64,000 nucleotides of DNA from Bacillota bacterium (lineage in GTDB: Bacteria; Bacillota; Clostridia; Lachnospirales; Lachnospiraceae). Location: contig JAEZGK010000077.1 of the NCBI GenBank assembly GCA_023437365.1, forward strand, positions 62,001 through 126,000, given 5' to 3'. Position numbers and translations under genes: made by a program. Under the pieces are notes generated by a model, which searched no databases, had not been told where the DNA came from, and saw only the letters and a list, made by a program, of their open reading frames with translations. Position 1 is the stretch's first letter. Every line of letters begins with the position of its first letter. Below are positions 18,249 to 27,513 of this stretch, in pieces.

Positions 18249-20657
18249 GTGAAACTGAGTATCATAGTTCCTTTTCATAAAGGGATACATTTTCTGGAAG
18301 ATTGTTTGGAGAGCATCAGAGACCAAGGGTTGACGAATTTTGAGACAATCCTTGTGTTGGATCATGTGCAGGAGGACGTTTCCGAACTGATACATGCATA
18401 TCAGGACTTGAATCTGAACGTAATTGAATTAAGTGAGACACAGTTGACGAACCGAAAATTCGGAAAACAGAAGGCCGAGGAACAGTTTAAAAATTTCAGT
18501 GGTGTGGCATGTGCCAGAAACAAAGGTCTGGAGGCAGCAGCCGGTGAGTATGTATATTTTCTGGACAGTGATGATTACATATTAAATGGAACTCTGCAGC
18601 TATTATTAAAGGAAGCAGAGGAGCAGATTGCAGATTTTACGTTCGGTAAAAAGACCTCAACCTGGTTCAGCAGAAAGGTATATCTGGCTTCTATAGCCGA
18701 GACTGAGCAGGAGGAAGAGGCAGATGATCAGGACCCGAATGATCAGGAGCAGTCTGACCAGGAGATGTCTGAACATGAGCAGCAGGGTACTCAGGAGGAT
18801 AGTGATACTCCTGTGAAGCTGACCCGCAGACAGAGGAAGATCCTAAAGGTTCAGCAGAGGTTGGCAGCAGTCACTGAGGCAGATGAGGAAGCTTTAGCGA
18901 AGATTGCGGAAGGCTATCACACCCTCTTTGTCACCAGAAAAGGACTTCGAAATGTGTCTGTTCTCGGAGTTTTGTTCAGAAGAAGCTTTCTAAGGGAGAA
19001 TGAAATCAGTTTTAACGAGAATTATATCTTCTTCTCTGATTGTACCTTTATAGTGCAAGCCCTAAAACATGTAAAGATGTGTTCCTATGTAGCTGAGGCT
19101 ATTTACATAAAAAGAAAGCACAATGACCCGATTCATTATCCCGCCCTATCCCAATCTAAAACGGAGGATAAATTTGAAGAGTATCTTTTAGCATATCAGC
19201 AGTCTATAGGCTATACAGAGGAGCAGACCCCTCTGCGCAGTTACCTGGAGGATAAGCTCATTGCTTATTATGCGAGTACATATGCACCCAGACTTCGGAG
19301 AAGTGAGAAGGAAATCTGGCGAACAGAACGCTTTCAGGCGATGAGAGCTGCGGTGCTGGAGGTTGATCAGGAGAAGTTAGGTAATTTAAAAGGTTATAAA
19401 AAGAGAATCGTGAAGGCATTGCTGAAGAATAATGTCAAATGTGCCACAAGGGTGGTAACCAGACATTTAGGCATGAAGAAATTTAAGAAGATAAAGAAAA
19501 ATAAGAAAGTATTGGCTTATTATCTCTACAATAAATTATTTAAGAAGCTTACGATTAAGGAGAATTGGATCGTATTTGAGACCTTCTTCGGCAAGAGCTA
19601 TTCAGACAGCCCCAAGTATATCTATGAATACCTTTTGAAGAATGCTCCCGGAAGATACCGTATTATCTGGTCGAGCACCTCGCGAAAAACAGAGATTCCG
19701 GGACCTCATACGAAGGTGAAGCGTAACAGCCTGCGTTATTGCTACTATATGGCCAGAAGCAAGTATTTTGTGTTTAATGTCAGACAACCGGAATGGTTTA
19801 CCAAGAGAGAGGGCATGGTGTTTTTAGAGACCTGGCATGGAACCCCGCTGAAGAGGCTGGTGTTTGACCAGGAAGAGGTTATGGCAGCTTCTCCGTTATA
19901 TAAGGCGCAGTTTTATCGTCATTCACAGCAATGGGATTATCTGGTGGCAGCGAATTTGTTTTCCTCAGAGACCTTCCGCAGTGCTTTCCTATTTAACAAT
20001 GAGATGTTGGAATACGGCTATCCGAGAAATGATATCTTACATAGTCCGGAGCGAGACAGGATTGCTTCAGAGCTTAGAAGAAAGCTGCGAATTCCGGAGA
20101 ATAAGAAGACGATTCTTTATGCGCCTACCTGGCGTGATGATGAATACTATGGTCATGGTGCTTATAAGTTTGCCTTAAAGCTGGACTTGCGAATGCTTCG
20201 GGAACAACTCGGACCTGACTATGTCGTATTACTGCGTACCCATTATTTTATAGCGGATTCCATCGACGTAACCGGTATAGAGGATTTTGCGGTTAATGTA
20301 AGTAAATATAATGATATCTCCGAGCTTTATCTGATTTCGGATATCCTGATAACGGATTACTCCTCCGTATTTTTCGATTATGCTAATCTGAAACGACCGA
20401 TTCTATTCTATACCTATGACCTGGATAAGTACCGTGATATGCTCCGTGGCTTCTATATGGATATTGAGAAGGAAGTTCCGGGTCCGCTGCTGTTCACTAC
20501 GGAGGAGGTAGCGGAGGCTATCAATAATATTGATGGTATCACGGCTGATTACGGTAAGAGGTATGAGGAATTCTATGAGCGTTTCTGCAGCCTTGAGGAT
20601 GGTCATGCATCGGAAAACATTGTAAAACGTGTCTTCGGAACACTGGATGATAAATAA
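18249..20657 (+). CDS. Bifunctional GT2 glycosyltransferase / CDP-glycerol glycerophosphotransferase
   Basis: About 802 residues from GTG 18249 (AAGG at the right distance; the frame itself opens at TTG 18222). The N-terminal GT-A domain begins KLSIIVPFHKGIHFLEDCLES and has ARNKGLEAAAGEYVYFLDSDD, the DxD site. An acidic insert near residues 155-200 is rich in D, E and Q (EEEADDQDPNDQEQSDQE). From about 420 a TagB/TagF-type domain follows: ETFFGKSYSDSPKYIYEYL, LETWHGTPLK, YAPTWRDDEYYG, LLRTHYF and ITDYSSVFFDYA. It probably builds a teichoic-acid-like or phosphoglycerol-modified surface polymer at the inner membrane face. Confidence 0.9.
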   Translation: MKLSIIVPFHKGIHFLEDCLESIRDQGLTNFETILVLDHVQEDVSELIHAYQDLNLNVIELSETQLTNRKFGKQKAEEQFKNFSGVACARNKGLEAAAGEYVYFLDSDDYILNGTLQLLLKEAEEQIADFTFGKKTSTWFSRKVYLASIAETEQEEEADDQDPNDQEQSDQEMSEHEQQGTQEDSDTPVKLTRRQRKILKVQQRLAAVTEADEEALAKIAEGYHTLFVTRKGLRNVSVLGVLFRRSFLRENEISFNENYIFFSDCTFIVQALKHVKMCSYVAEAIYIKRKHNDPIHYPALSQSKTEDKFEEYLLAYQQSIGYTEEQTPLRSYLEDKLIAYYASTYAPRLRRSEKEIWRTERFQAMRAAVLEVDQEKLGNLKGYKKRIVKALLKNNVKCATRVVTRHLGMKKFKKIKKNKKVLAYYLYNKLFKKLTIKENWIVFETFFGKSYSDSPKYIYEYLLKNAPGRYRIIWSSTSRKTEIPGPHTKVKRNSLRYCYYMARSKYFVFNVRQPEWFTKREGMVFLETWHGTPLKRLVFDQEEVMAASPLYKAQFYRHSQQWDYLVAANLFSSETFRSAFLFNNEMLEYGYPRNDILHSPERDRIASELRRKLRIPENKKTILYAPTWRDDEYYGHGAYKFALKLDLRMLREQLGPDYVVLLRTHYFIADSIDVTGIEDFAVNVSKYNDISELYLISDILITDYSSVFFDYANLKRPILFYTYDLDKYRDMLRGFYMDIEKEVPGPLLFTTEEVAEAINNIDGITADYGKRYEEFYERFCSLEDGHASENIVKRVFGTLDDK

Positions 20658-20796
20658 TAATCTTTATTATTAGTATTACTTATAAATATGCAGAATACGC
20701 ATAAACATTATGATATTAAAAGGTGTTTTTGCCCTACCATCCTTTGTGCATTAAGTCGAATTTGAATTTTTATGCAGCTCTAAAGATAAAAAACTA

Positions 20797-20824
20797 TTGC
20801 TTAATTCTGCACTTCCATTATAAT
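20797..20824 (+). promoter_or_regulatory. purC promoter
   Basis: TTGCTT (20797-20802), a 16-nt spacer and TATAAT (20819-20824), about 60 nt before purC. Confidence 0.65.
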
Positions 20825-20885
20825 AAAAAATGTAATGGTCGGGGTAACTGATGAAAAATAAATTAAAGGATAGGTGGCAGTTGCG

Positions 20886-21593
20886 ATGAAGAAATTAGAC
20901 ATGCTTTACGAAGGAAAAGCAAAGAAGGTTTATAAAACTGATGTGGAAGACGTTTTAATCGTAGACTACAAAGACGACGCTACAGCATTTAATGGATTGA
21001 AAAAGGGTACGATTGTCGGTAAAGGTGTAATCAATAATAAGATGTCCAACCATGTATTCCGCCTGCTTGAGAAGGAAGGCGTTCCGACCCACTACATCGA
21101 AGAATTAAGTGACCGCGAGACTGCTGTCAAGAAGGTCGACATCGTTCCGCTTGAGGTTATCATCAGAAATGTTTCCGCAGGCAGCTTTGCAAAGAAGATG
21201 GGTATGGAAGAAGGCATCAGATTCAAAAGCCCTACCCTGGAGTTCTCCTATAAGGATGATGCATTGGGTGATCCGATGATTAATGATTACTATGCTATTG
21301 CAATCGGAATTGCTACCAGAGAAGAGATAGAATTAATTACTAAGTATGTTTTCAAGGTAAATGAGGTACTTTGCAAGTATTTTGAGAGCATCGGCATTGA
21401 GCTGATTGACTTTAAAGTAGAGTTCGGAAGACACAAGGGTCAGATCATACTTGCTGATGAGATTTCACCGGATACCTGCAGACTTTGGGATAGTAATACT
21501 CATGAGAAATTAGATAAAGACCGCTTCCGCAGAGACCTCGGCAATGTAGAGGATGCATACCAGGAAGTATTTAAGCGTCTTGGAATTCAATAA
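20886..21593 (+). CDS. purC: Phosphoribosylaminoimidazole-succinocarboxamide synthase
   Basis: SAICAR synthase of 235 residues, the standard length. It condenses CAIR with aspartate using ATP in purine synthesis. Motifs seen are LYEGKAKKVY at the N terminus, DYKDDATAFNG, VPLEVIIRNVSAGSFAKK, and LADEISPDTCRLWD near the C terminus. ATG 20886 is chosen over GTG 20874 because AGGTGG precedes it by eight bases and the protein starts as in the family. purF lies 228 nt downstream. Confidence 0.97.
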   Translation: MKKLDMLYEGKAKKVYKTDVEDVLIVDYKDDATAFNGLKKGTIVGKGVINNKMSNHVFRLLEKEGVPTHYIEELSDRETAVKKVDIVPLEVIIRNVSAGSFAKKMGMEEGIRFKSPTLEFSYKDDALGDPMINDYYAIAIGIATREEIELITKYVFKVNEVLCKYFESIGIELIDFKVEFGRHKGQIILADEISPDTCRLWDSNTHEKLDKDRFRRDLGNVEDAYQEVFKRLGIQ

Positions 21594-21821
21594 TAATAAA
21601 AAAGGCTGTTATAGACCGGTTTACCTGCTTCTGAGAAATGATACAATAGCAGATATTTTATCATCGAAGGAGATGAGGCTGGCATGTGACAGCCTCTTGT
21701 TGTCTTTAATCTCTGATAGAGATTAAGCCTCTTATGCGAGCCGTGTTCGCATTAGAATGTCACACGAGTTTTGTATGAATGATCAGTATGGTTTTTTTAG
21801 TTTTTGAGAGGATGGGTCCTT

Positions 21822-23261
21822 ATGAATACGGAATTTGAGAACTATAGTCCCGATGGATTGCATGAGGAATGCGGCGTGTTCGGCGTCTATGACCTGGATG
21901 GGAACGATGTGGTATCTACGATATATTACGGTCTTTTTGCACTGCAGCACAGAGGGCAGGAGAGCTGTGGTATCGCAGTCAGTGACACCCAGGGTCCGAA
22001 GGGAAAGGTAAAGGCATGGAAGGGTATGGGTCTGGTCAGTGAGGTGTTTACTCAGGAGCACCTGGAAGGCTTAAGCGGAGGGAATATCGGTGTCGGTCAT
22101 GTACGTTATTCCACTGCCGGCGGCAGTAATATCAATAATACCCAGCCGCTTGTACTGAACTATGTCAAGGGCACGCTGGCACTTGCTCACAACGGTAATC
22201 TTGTGAATACCCCGGAGCTTCGGCATGAGCTCGAGTATACCGGTGCGATCTTCCAGACTACGATTGATTCGGAGGTTATCGCTTATCATATTGCCAGAGA
22301 ACGTCTGAACTGTACAACTGTAGAAGAAGCGGTTGCGAGGGCGATGAAGAAATTAAGCGGTGCTTATTCTCTGGTCATCATGAGCCCCAGAAAGCTAATC
22401 GGCGCCAGAGATCCTTTGGGCTTCCATCCCCTCTGTATCGGTAAGAAGAATAATGCTTATATCCTGGCGTCAGAAACAGCTGCTCTTGCTGCTGCCGATG
22501 CGGAATTTGTACGTGATGTACTGCCGGGCGAGGTGGTAATGATCAATGAGGCTGGAATTCATTCCGATACCTCAATGTGCGGTCCGAAGATTTCCAGATG
22601 TATCTTTGAATATATCTATTTTGCCAGACCCGATACCTATTTTGACGGAGTAAGTGTATATAATTCAAGAATTATGGCAGGCAGGATACTTGCCCAATCC
22701 CATCCCGTAGAAGCGGATGTAGTGGTCGGAGTACCTGATTCCGGTAATGCAGCAGCTATGGGTTATTCCTTTGAATCAAGGATACCCTTTGGAATGGCAT
22801 TTGTAAAAAACAGCTATGTGGGCAGAACCTTCATCAAACCCAAGCAATCCATGCGTGTATCCAGTGTCCGTATTAAGCTGAATGTCCTTCCTGAGGTGGT
22901 ACGCGGCAAGAGGGTGGTCATGATTGATGATTCCATCGTACGCGGAACGACCAGTGCAAAGATTGTTAGAATGCTCAAAAAAGCAGGAGCGACTGAGGTG
23001 CATGTTAGAATCAGCTCACCGCCCTTCCTGTATCCATGCTATTTCGGAACCGATGTTCCGACCGGAGATCAGCTGATAGCACACAATAATACTGTGGAGC
23101 AGATCTGTGAAATGATTGGAGCGGATTCTCTTGGGTATCTGGAGGTTGAGCGCTTAAGCGATATGATCGGAGGCGACAAAGGCTACTGTGATGCCTGTTT
23201 TACCGGAAAATATCCGATTGAGCCTCCGAATGAGGATATTCGCGGAGAGTATGAAGCATGA
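21822..23261 (+). CDS. purF: Amidophosphoribosyltransferase
   Basis: Catalyses the first committed purine step, PRPP plus glutamine to phosphoribosylamine. Length is 479 residues. A short propeptide precedes the nucleophile cysteine of EECGVFGVYD, as in Bacillus-type enzymes whose propeptide is removed. The glutaminase domain has GHVRYSTAGGSN and LAHNGNLVN. The PRPP loop is VVMIDDSIVRGTTS near residue 365. C-terminal cysteines (GDKGYCDACFTGKYP and earlier ones) fit the 4Fe-4S type. ATG 21822 after GAGAGGAT is preferred over TTG 21804. The stop overlaps the next ORF. Confidence 0.97.
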   Translation: MNTEFENYSPDGLHEECGVFGVYDLDGNDVVSTIYYGLFALQHRGQESCGIAVSDTQGPKGKVKAWKGMGLVSEVFTQEHLEGLSGGNIGVGHVRYSTAGGSNINNTQPLVLNYVKGTLALAHNGNLVNTPELRHELEYTGAIFQTTIDSEVIAYHIARERLNCTTVEEAVARAMKKLSGAYSLVIMSPRKLIGARDPLGFHPLCIGKKNNAYILASETAALAAADAEFVRDVLPGEVVMINEAGIHSDTSMCGPKISRCIFEYIYFARPDTYFDGVSVYNSRIMAGRILAQSHPVEADVVVGVPDSGNAAAMGYSFESRIPFGMAFVKNSYVGRTFIKPKQSMRVSSVRIKLNVLPEVVRGKRVVMIDDSIVRGTTSAKIVRMLKKAGATEVHVRISSPPFLYPCYFGTDVPTGDQLIAHNNTVEQICEMIGADSLGYLEVERLSDMIGGDKGYCDACFTGKYPIEPPNEDIRGEYEA

Positions 23262-24316
23262 TGTGTTTTCCGGCAGAAGAGAAGTATGTAAGAATCATGG
23301 GCAGAACCCGGAAGAGGGATGGGATGCTTTATCTGGGGTATTCCTGCTCCTCCATAGAATTTGTCTTTACAGGGAAAAGAGCTGAGGCCGTACTATGGAC
23401 GGACTCCCCTGCGTTTCCCGATATTCATAAGGCTTGGATTGCTGTATTCGTCAATGAGGAACAGGAACCGAGCAGGCGTTTCCCTTTGGAAAAGGAGGAA
23501 GGCAGATATGTATTATATGAGTCCGATGCTGTGAAGGAGACAAAGCTCCGCCTGGTGAAATATTCGGAGGCTGCTTTTGGTAAGGTGGGTATAAAAAGCC
23601 TCAGGCTTGACAGTGCGATACCACCTCGGCCAACCATAGCTTTGCCCCGCCGACTGGAGTACATTGGGGATTCGATTACCTGTGGTTACGGGAACGAAGG
23701 GGTATGGATGACGGATGTCTTTCATACCGCCCAGGAGAATCCCTGGGAGGCTTATGCCGCTGTTACAGCAAGAAGCTTAAAGGCAGATTATCAGATGGTC
23801 TGCTGGAGCGGTATCGGAATCATCTCGAATTGGACAGACCAGGACACTCCGAATGAGGAATGGCTGATGCCTGAGCTTTACCCCTATACGGACAAGGCCT
23901 GTGACCTGGCACTCGGGATAGAACCTGAGCTCTGGGATTACTCTAGCTTCGTTCCGGATTGTATCGTAATCAACCTTGGAACCAATGATCACAGCTACGC
24001 GAGAAACATCCCCAATAGGGTCGCTGTATTCGCGTCGAAATATGCTGAGTTTCTTCGCCAGGTCAGAAGCTGCAATCCCAATGCGGAGATCCTGTGTACC
24101 CTGGGTGCGATGGGGCAGGAGCTGTGCCCGGTAATCAGGGAGCAGGTCGAAAGACTGGCAGCGCAGGGCGATAAAAGGCTTCACTATCTATCCTATGATA
24201 TACAGAAGTCTAAGGACGGAATCGGCTCGGACTGGCATCCCAGCAAGCTTACTCATCAGAAGATGGCGGCAAAGCTGGAGGGCAAAATCAGAGAGATTAT
24301 GAACTGGCAGGATTAA
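23258..24316 (+). CDS. SGNH/GDSL carbohydrate esterase, CE2-like
   Basis: A 352-residue protein with a beta-sandwich N-terminal half (about 1-120) and an SGNH hydrolase half. The catalytic serine sits in YIGDSITCGYGNEG near residue 130, the glycine/asparagine blocks in VINLGTNDHSYAR, and the Asp-His pair in DWHPSKLTHQKMA near 330. This two-domain layout is that of carbohydrate esterase family 2, which removes acetyl groups from sugars. It has no signal peptide, so it would act on imported oligosaccharides. The start overlaps the purF stop (ATGA), an odd partner for a purine gene. Its last codons form the first unit of a downstream repeat. Confidence 0.82.
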   Translation: MMCFPAEEKYVRIMGRTRKRDGMLYLGYSCSSIEFVFTGKRAEAVLWTDSPAFPDIHKAWIAVFVNEEQEPSRRFPLEKEEGRYVLYESDAVKETKLRLVKYSEAAFGKVGIKSLRLDSAIPPRPTIALPRRLEYIGDSITCGYGNEGVWMTDVFHTAQENPWEAYAAVTARSLKADYQMVCWSGIGIISNWTDQDTPNEEWLMPELYPYTDKACDLALGIEPELWDYSSFVPDCIVINLGTNDHSYARNIPNRVAVFASKYAEFLRQVRSCNPNAEILCTLGAMGQELCPVIREQVERLAAQGDKRLHYLSYDIQKSKDGIGSDWHPSKLTHQKMAAKLEGKIREIMNWQD

Positions 24317-24457
24317 GAGAAAGCTACCAGTAGAAGTATGAGATTATATGCTGGCAGACTAAGCAAATACAAATAGCTGAATTATGAGATTCGATGCTGG
24401 CAGGACTATGCGAAAGCTACCAGTAGAAGTATGTGATTATAAGCTGGCAGGACAAAC
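24304..24457. repeat. 46-47-nt degenerate tandem repeat, 3 copies plus a partial
   Basis: CTGGCAG recurs at 24304, 24351, 24397 and 24444. Units 1 and 3 share GAAAGCTACCAGTAGAAGTA; unit 2 is diverged. The first unit includes the final codons (NWQD, stop) of the CE2-like gene. Confidence 0.8.
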
Positions 24458-24528
24458 TGTACAGATAGTAGTTTTCCTACAGTCACCTAACGTTAGAAAA
24501 GTAATGGTATAAGAAAGGAGCAGATGAG

Positions 24529-25962
24529 ATGAGTAATGATAAATACACGTCCCCTTTATCCGAGCGCTACGCCGGAAAGGATATGCAGTACATCTTCTCA
24601 CCGGATATGAAATTCAGAACCTGGAGAAGACTCTGGATCGCGCTTGCAGAGACGGAGAAGGAGCTCGGCCTAAATATCACACAGGAGCAGATTGATGAAC
24701 TGAAGGCTTTTCAGGAGGATATCAATTATGAGGTGGCAAAGGAACGGGAAGCAGTGGTGCGTCATGATGTCATGAGCCATGTATATGCTTACGGTGAACA
24801 GTGTCCGAAGGCTAAGGGAATTATCCATCTGGGAGCAACCTCCTGCTATGTCGGTGATAATACGGATATTATCGTAATGACAGAGGCGCTGAAGCTGGTG
24901 AAGAAGAAGCTGGTCAATGTCATGGCAGAGCTTAGTAAATTTGCTATGGAGTACCGTGCATTACCTACACTGGCGTTCACTCATTTTCAGCCTGCACAGC
25001 CGACCACTGTGGGTAAAAGAGCAGCGCTCTGGCTCATGGAGCTAAAGCTGGATTATGATGATCTCTGCTATATGATTGACAGTATGCAGCTGCTTGGATC
25101 AAAGGGAACGACAGGAACCCAGGCAAGCTTCATGGAATTATTCGACGGAGATCATGAGAAGATAAAGCAGCTGGATGCAAGAATAGCGGAGAAGATGGGC
25201 TTCAAAGGCTGTTTCCCTGTATCCGGACAGACCTATTCCAGAAAGATTGATCTGAGGGTCTTGAATATCTTATCTGGTATTGCTGCAAGTGCTCACAAGT
25301 TCTCCAATGATATCCGATTATTACAGCATTTGAAGGAAATCGAAGAGCCTTTCGAGAAGAACCAGATCGGTTCCTCCGCAATGGCATATAAGAGAAATCC
25401 CATGAGAAGCGAACGTATCGCTTCCTTAGCGAATTATGTGATGGTGGATGCGATGAATCCCGCGATTACGACTGCGACCCAGTGGTTTGAGCGTACGCTG
25501 GATGACTCAGCGAACAAGAGAATCAGTGTACCGGAAGCCTTCCTGGCGGTGGATGGAATTCTGGACCTTTACTTAAATGTTGTAGATGGCCTCGTAGTTT
25601 ACCCTAAGGTAATCGAGCGCCGTCTGATGCAGGAGCTTCCTTTCATGGCGACGGAGAATATCATGATGGCGGCAGTCAAGGCAGGCGGAGACAGGCAGGA
25701 GCTGCATGAAAGAATCCGTACTTTATCCATGGAGGCAGGCAGGAATGTGAAGGAGAAGGGACTGGAGAATAATCTTCTGGAACTGATTGCAGCTGATCCT
25801 TCCTTCAATATGAACCTAGAGGAATTGAAGGCTGCCATGGACCCGGCACTTTATACAGGCCGTGCGAAGGAACAGACGGAAGAATTCATCCAAGAGGTTA
25901 TTCAACCGATCCTTGAGGAGAATAAGGAACAGCTTGGTCTGAAGGCGGACATTAAGGTCTGA
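24529..25962 (+). CDS. purB: Adenylosuccinate lyase
   Basis: A fumarase/aspartase superfamily enzyme of 477 residues. It acts twice in purine synthesis, splitting fumarate from SAICAR and from adenylosuccinate. Motifs are SPLSERYAGKDMQYIFSPD at the N terminus, the histidine region LGATSCYVGDNTD, TLAFTHFQPAQPTTVGKRA, and the signature GSSAMAYKRNPMRSERI near residue 285. AAGGAG stands at the proper distance. It completes a purC-purF-purB group with an esterase inside it. Confidence 0.97.
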   Translation: MSNDKYTSPLSERYAGKDMQYIFSPDMKFRTWRRLWIALAETEKELGLNITQEQIDELKAFQEDINYEVAKEREAVVRHDVMSHVYAYGEQCPKAKGIIHLGATSCYVGDNTDIIVMTEALKLVKKKLVNVMAELSKFAMEYRALPTLAFTHFQPAQPTTVGKRAALWLMELKLDYDDLCYMIDSMQLLGSKGTTGTQASFMELFDGDHEKIKQLDARIAEKMGFKGCFPVSGQTYSRKIDLRVLNILSGIAASAHKFSNDIRLLQHLKEIEEPFEKNQIGSSAMAYKRNPMRSERIASLANYVMVDAMNPAITTATQWFERTLDDSANKRISVPEAFLAVDGILDLYLNVVDGLVVYPKVIERRLMQELPFMATENIMMAAVKAGGDRQELHERIRTLSMEAGRNVKEKGLENNLLELIAADPSFNMNLEELKAAMDPALYTGRAKEQTEEFIQEVIQPILEENKEQLGLKADIKV

Positions 25963-26044
25963 TGAGATGATTTGTAAGAAAACCGGAGAAGGTGATTGGA
26001 GAACAGTTCATAGTGCGCTATGATCTCCGAAGGATTAATAAGAT

Positions 26045-26092
26045 AGGTGTCGGAAGTTCATTCAATATCAGAACTTCTGACACCTTAATTTT
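26045..26092 (+). terminator. purB terminator
   Basis: AGGTGTCGGAAGTTC (26045-26059) pairs with GAACTTCTGACACCT (26071-26085) with one wobble, then TAATTTTAT. The rest of 25963-26273 shows no supported gene. Confidence 0.8.
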
Positions 26093-26273
26093 ATGGCTCT
26101 GTGGCTATAATACCATTACAAAATTCTTCAATCTCACTTCTTCTGCTTCCATTTCTAACAGGACTACAATTGATCAATAAAGCATTCATCAATTTCCCTC
26201 CGCAAATTCTAATTTATACTTGAGAATAGTAAATTATATTTGCTTAAATTCTTAGTCTGTGCCTGTAAGTTTA

Positions 26274-26504
26274 TTACTTTAAAAGAGATTGTGCTTCTGC
26301 GAGACGATCCTTATGTACATAGATATAATACAGATACAAGCCGTTACTGTTCAAGCCGATCGAATCCGATCTTCTGTTAAGTCTGGTGCTATTCTGAGTT
26401 TTATAGGTAAACGGAATATTTGCTTTCCCCAGCAGATTAATAATTTCATTCATTTTCATTAAATCCATAGTAACATAGAGCTCTCTGCGGTTAAATATAT
26501 TCAT
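26274..26504 (-). CDS. Small conserved hypothetical protein, DUF2007-like
   Basis: A 76-residue protein: ELYVTMDLMKMNEIINLLGKANIPF, a basic middle (TRLNRRSDS) and YYIYVHKDRLAEAQSLLK. The strand-helix pattern with a closing VHKDRLAEA resembles DUF2007-type signal-transducing small proteins, which measure roughly this length. An internal ATG (MDLMKMNE) could be the true start. Function is unknown; it precedes nothing obvious and lies downstream of a CPBP-like membrane gene on the same strand, 46 nt away. Confidence 0.55.
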   Translation of the reverse strand: MNIFNRRELYVTMDLMKMNEIINLLGKANIPFTYKTQNSTRLNRRSDSIGLNSNGLYLYYIYVHKDRLAEAQSLLK

Positions 26505-26550
26505 AACTCTATCCTTCCTGACGATTTCCTACGTGAACAATGATACGTCT

Positions 26551-27258
26551 TTAATATGCATTCCATAAAAAGATAAATACGAAGACACAACCCCATGCAT
26601 TTCCGGTGAATTTTCTTACCATCAGTATTCCGTAGATAATGATAAAGACGGTCAGCATCTCAATTATTCCACTTGGGGTTACACCGACAGCGCCATGAAT
26701 TAAGATACACATCAGGGCACAGGAGATGGCACCCGGATCAGCCCAGGGATGCTTTGCTGGGTAGCGAAGATTAATTTTATCCATAATGACCGTATAATTA
26801 AAGCCTTCGAAGAACCCCCAGGCGGTTGCTATAATCAACATACCAAGTATTTTAATCAGGAGGGGAGAGGCCAAAATCTCATTTGTCATCCACACTTCCT
26901 GAAAAGGAAAATAGCCCTTAAGGTTCCCTGTCACTACGCTGAATATGATATTTGGAAGAAACATTACGGAAGATAGGAGTAATGTAAGGAGCAGGTTTTT
27001 CCTGCATAAGCCGTACATAAAAAAACTTTCTTTTCTGATCATACACACGAGAGTAATACCTAATCCGGCAATTCCGAATTGAATCATAGCTAGGCAGAGT
27101 GTACGAAGCAAAATCGGGATAGCTGAGTTGTCTACAAACACTGTAATAACTGGGTTAAATACGGTATAAATACCTAATACTGCAAAGGCTGTGATAAGTA
27201 TAATCCAAAGATCTGTACCTGCTTTTCTCTGTTTTGCTGTTAAAGCTTCTCTGCTCAT
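26551..27258 (-). CDS. CPBP-like multi-pass membrane protein with degenerate motif
   Basis: A 235-residue, highly hydrophobic protein with about seven membrane helices. The segment AWGFFEGFNYTVIMDKIN sits where CPBP proteases carry EExxxR, and CILIHGAVGV where they carry the FxxxH motif. The second catalytic glutamate and the arginine are missing, so it may be an inactive relative. ATG 27258 after GGAGGATATA is preferred to the longer frame from 27306. The function is unclear. Confidence 0.6.
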   Translation of the reverse strand: MSREALTAKQRKAGTDLWIILITAFAVLGIYTVFNPVITVFVDNSAIPILLRTLCLAMIQFGIAGLGITLVCMIRKESFFMYGLCRKNLLLTLLLSSVMFLPNIIFSVVTGNLKGYFPFQEVWMTNEILASPLLIKILGMLIIATAWGFFEGFNYTVIMDKINLRYPAKHPWADPGAISCALMCILIHGAVGVTPSGIIEMLTVFIIIYGILMVRKFTGNAWGCVFVFIFLWNAY

Positions 27259-27453
27259 TATATCCTCCGATGATTGATTTCGTATCCTTGCAGTTTTACC
27301 TGCCAATACATAAAGTTATTATATCGCAACAGCAATGAAATATCTACCAAATATTATCTGTTTATGGTTTGATGCAAATAAAGTGATAGAGAATAATCTG
27401 GAAGGACGTGATCCTTCATAGAGTGTAATTATCATTGATAGAGTAAATATTAG

Positions 27454-27500
27454 TTGACACAGAAGGAATCACGTGATATTGTATAGTTAGAATTCTAATT
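27454..27500 (+). promoter_or_regulatory. marR promoter with overlapping palindromic operator
   Basis: TTGACA (27454-27459), a 17-nt spacer and TATTGT (27477-27482). AGTTAGAATTCTAATT (27485-27500), a near-perfect palindrome, begins 3 nt after the -10 box and would cover the transcription start. Confidence 0.8.
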
Positions 27501-27513
27501 ATGGAGGAGCAGC

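Noticed and set aside
25992..26180. 62-codon ORF after purB
   Set aside because: It reads through the purB terminator hairpin; composition and lack of a motif suggest noise.
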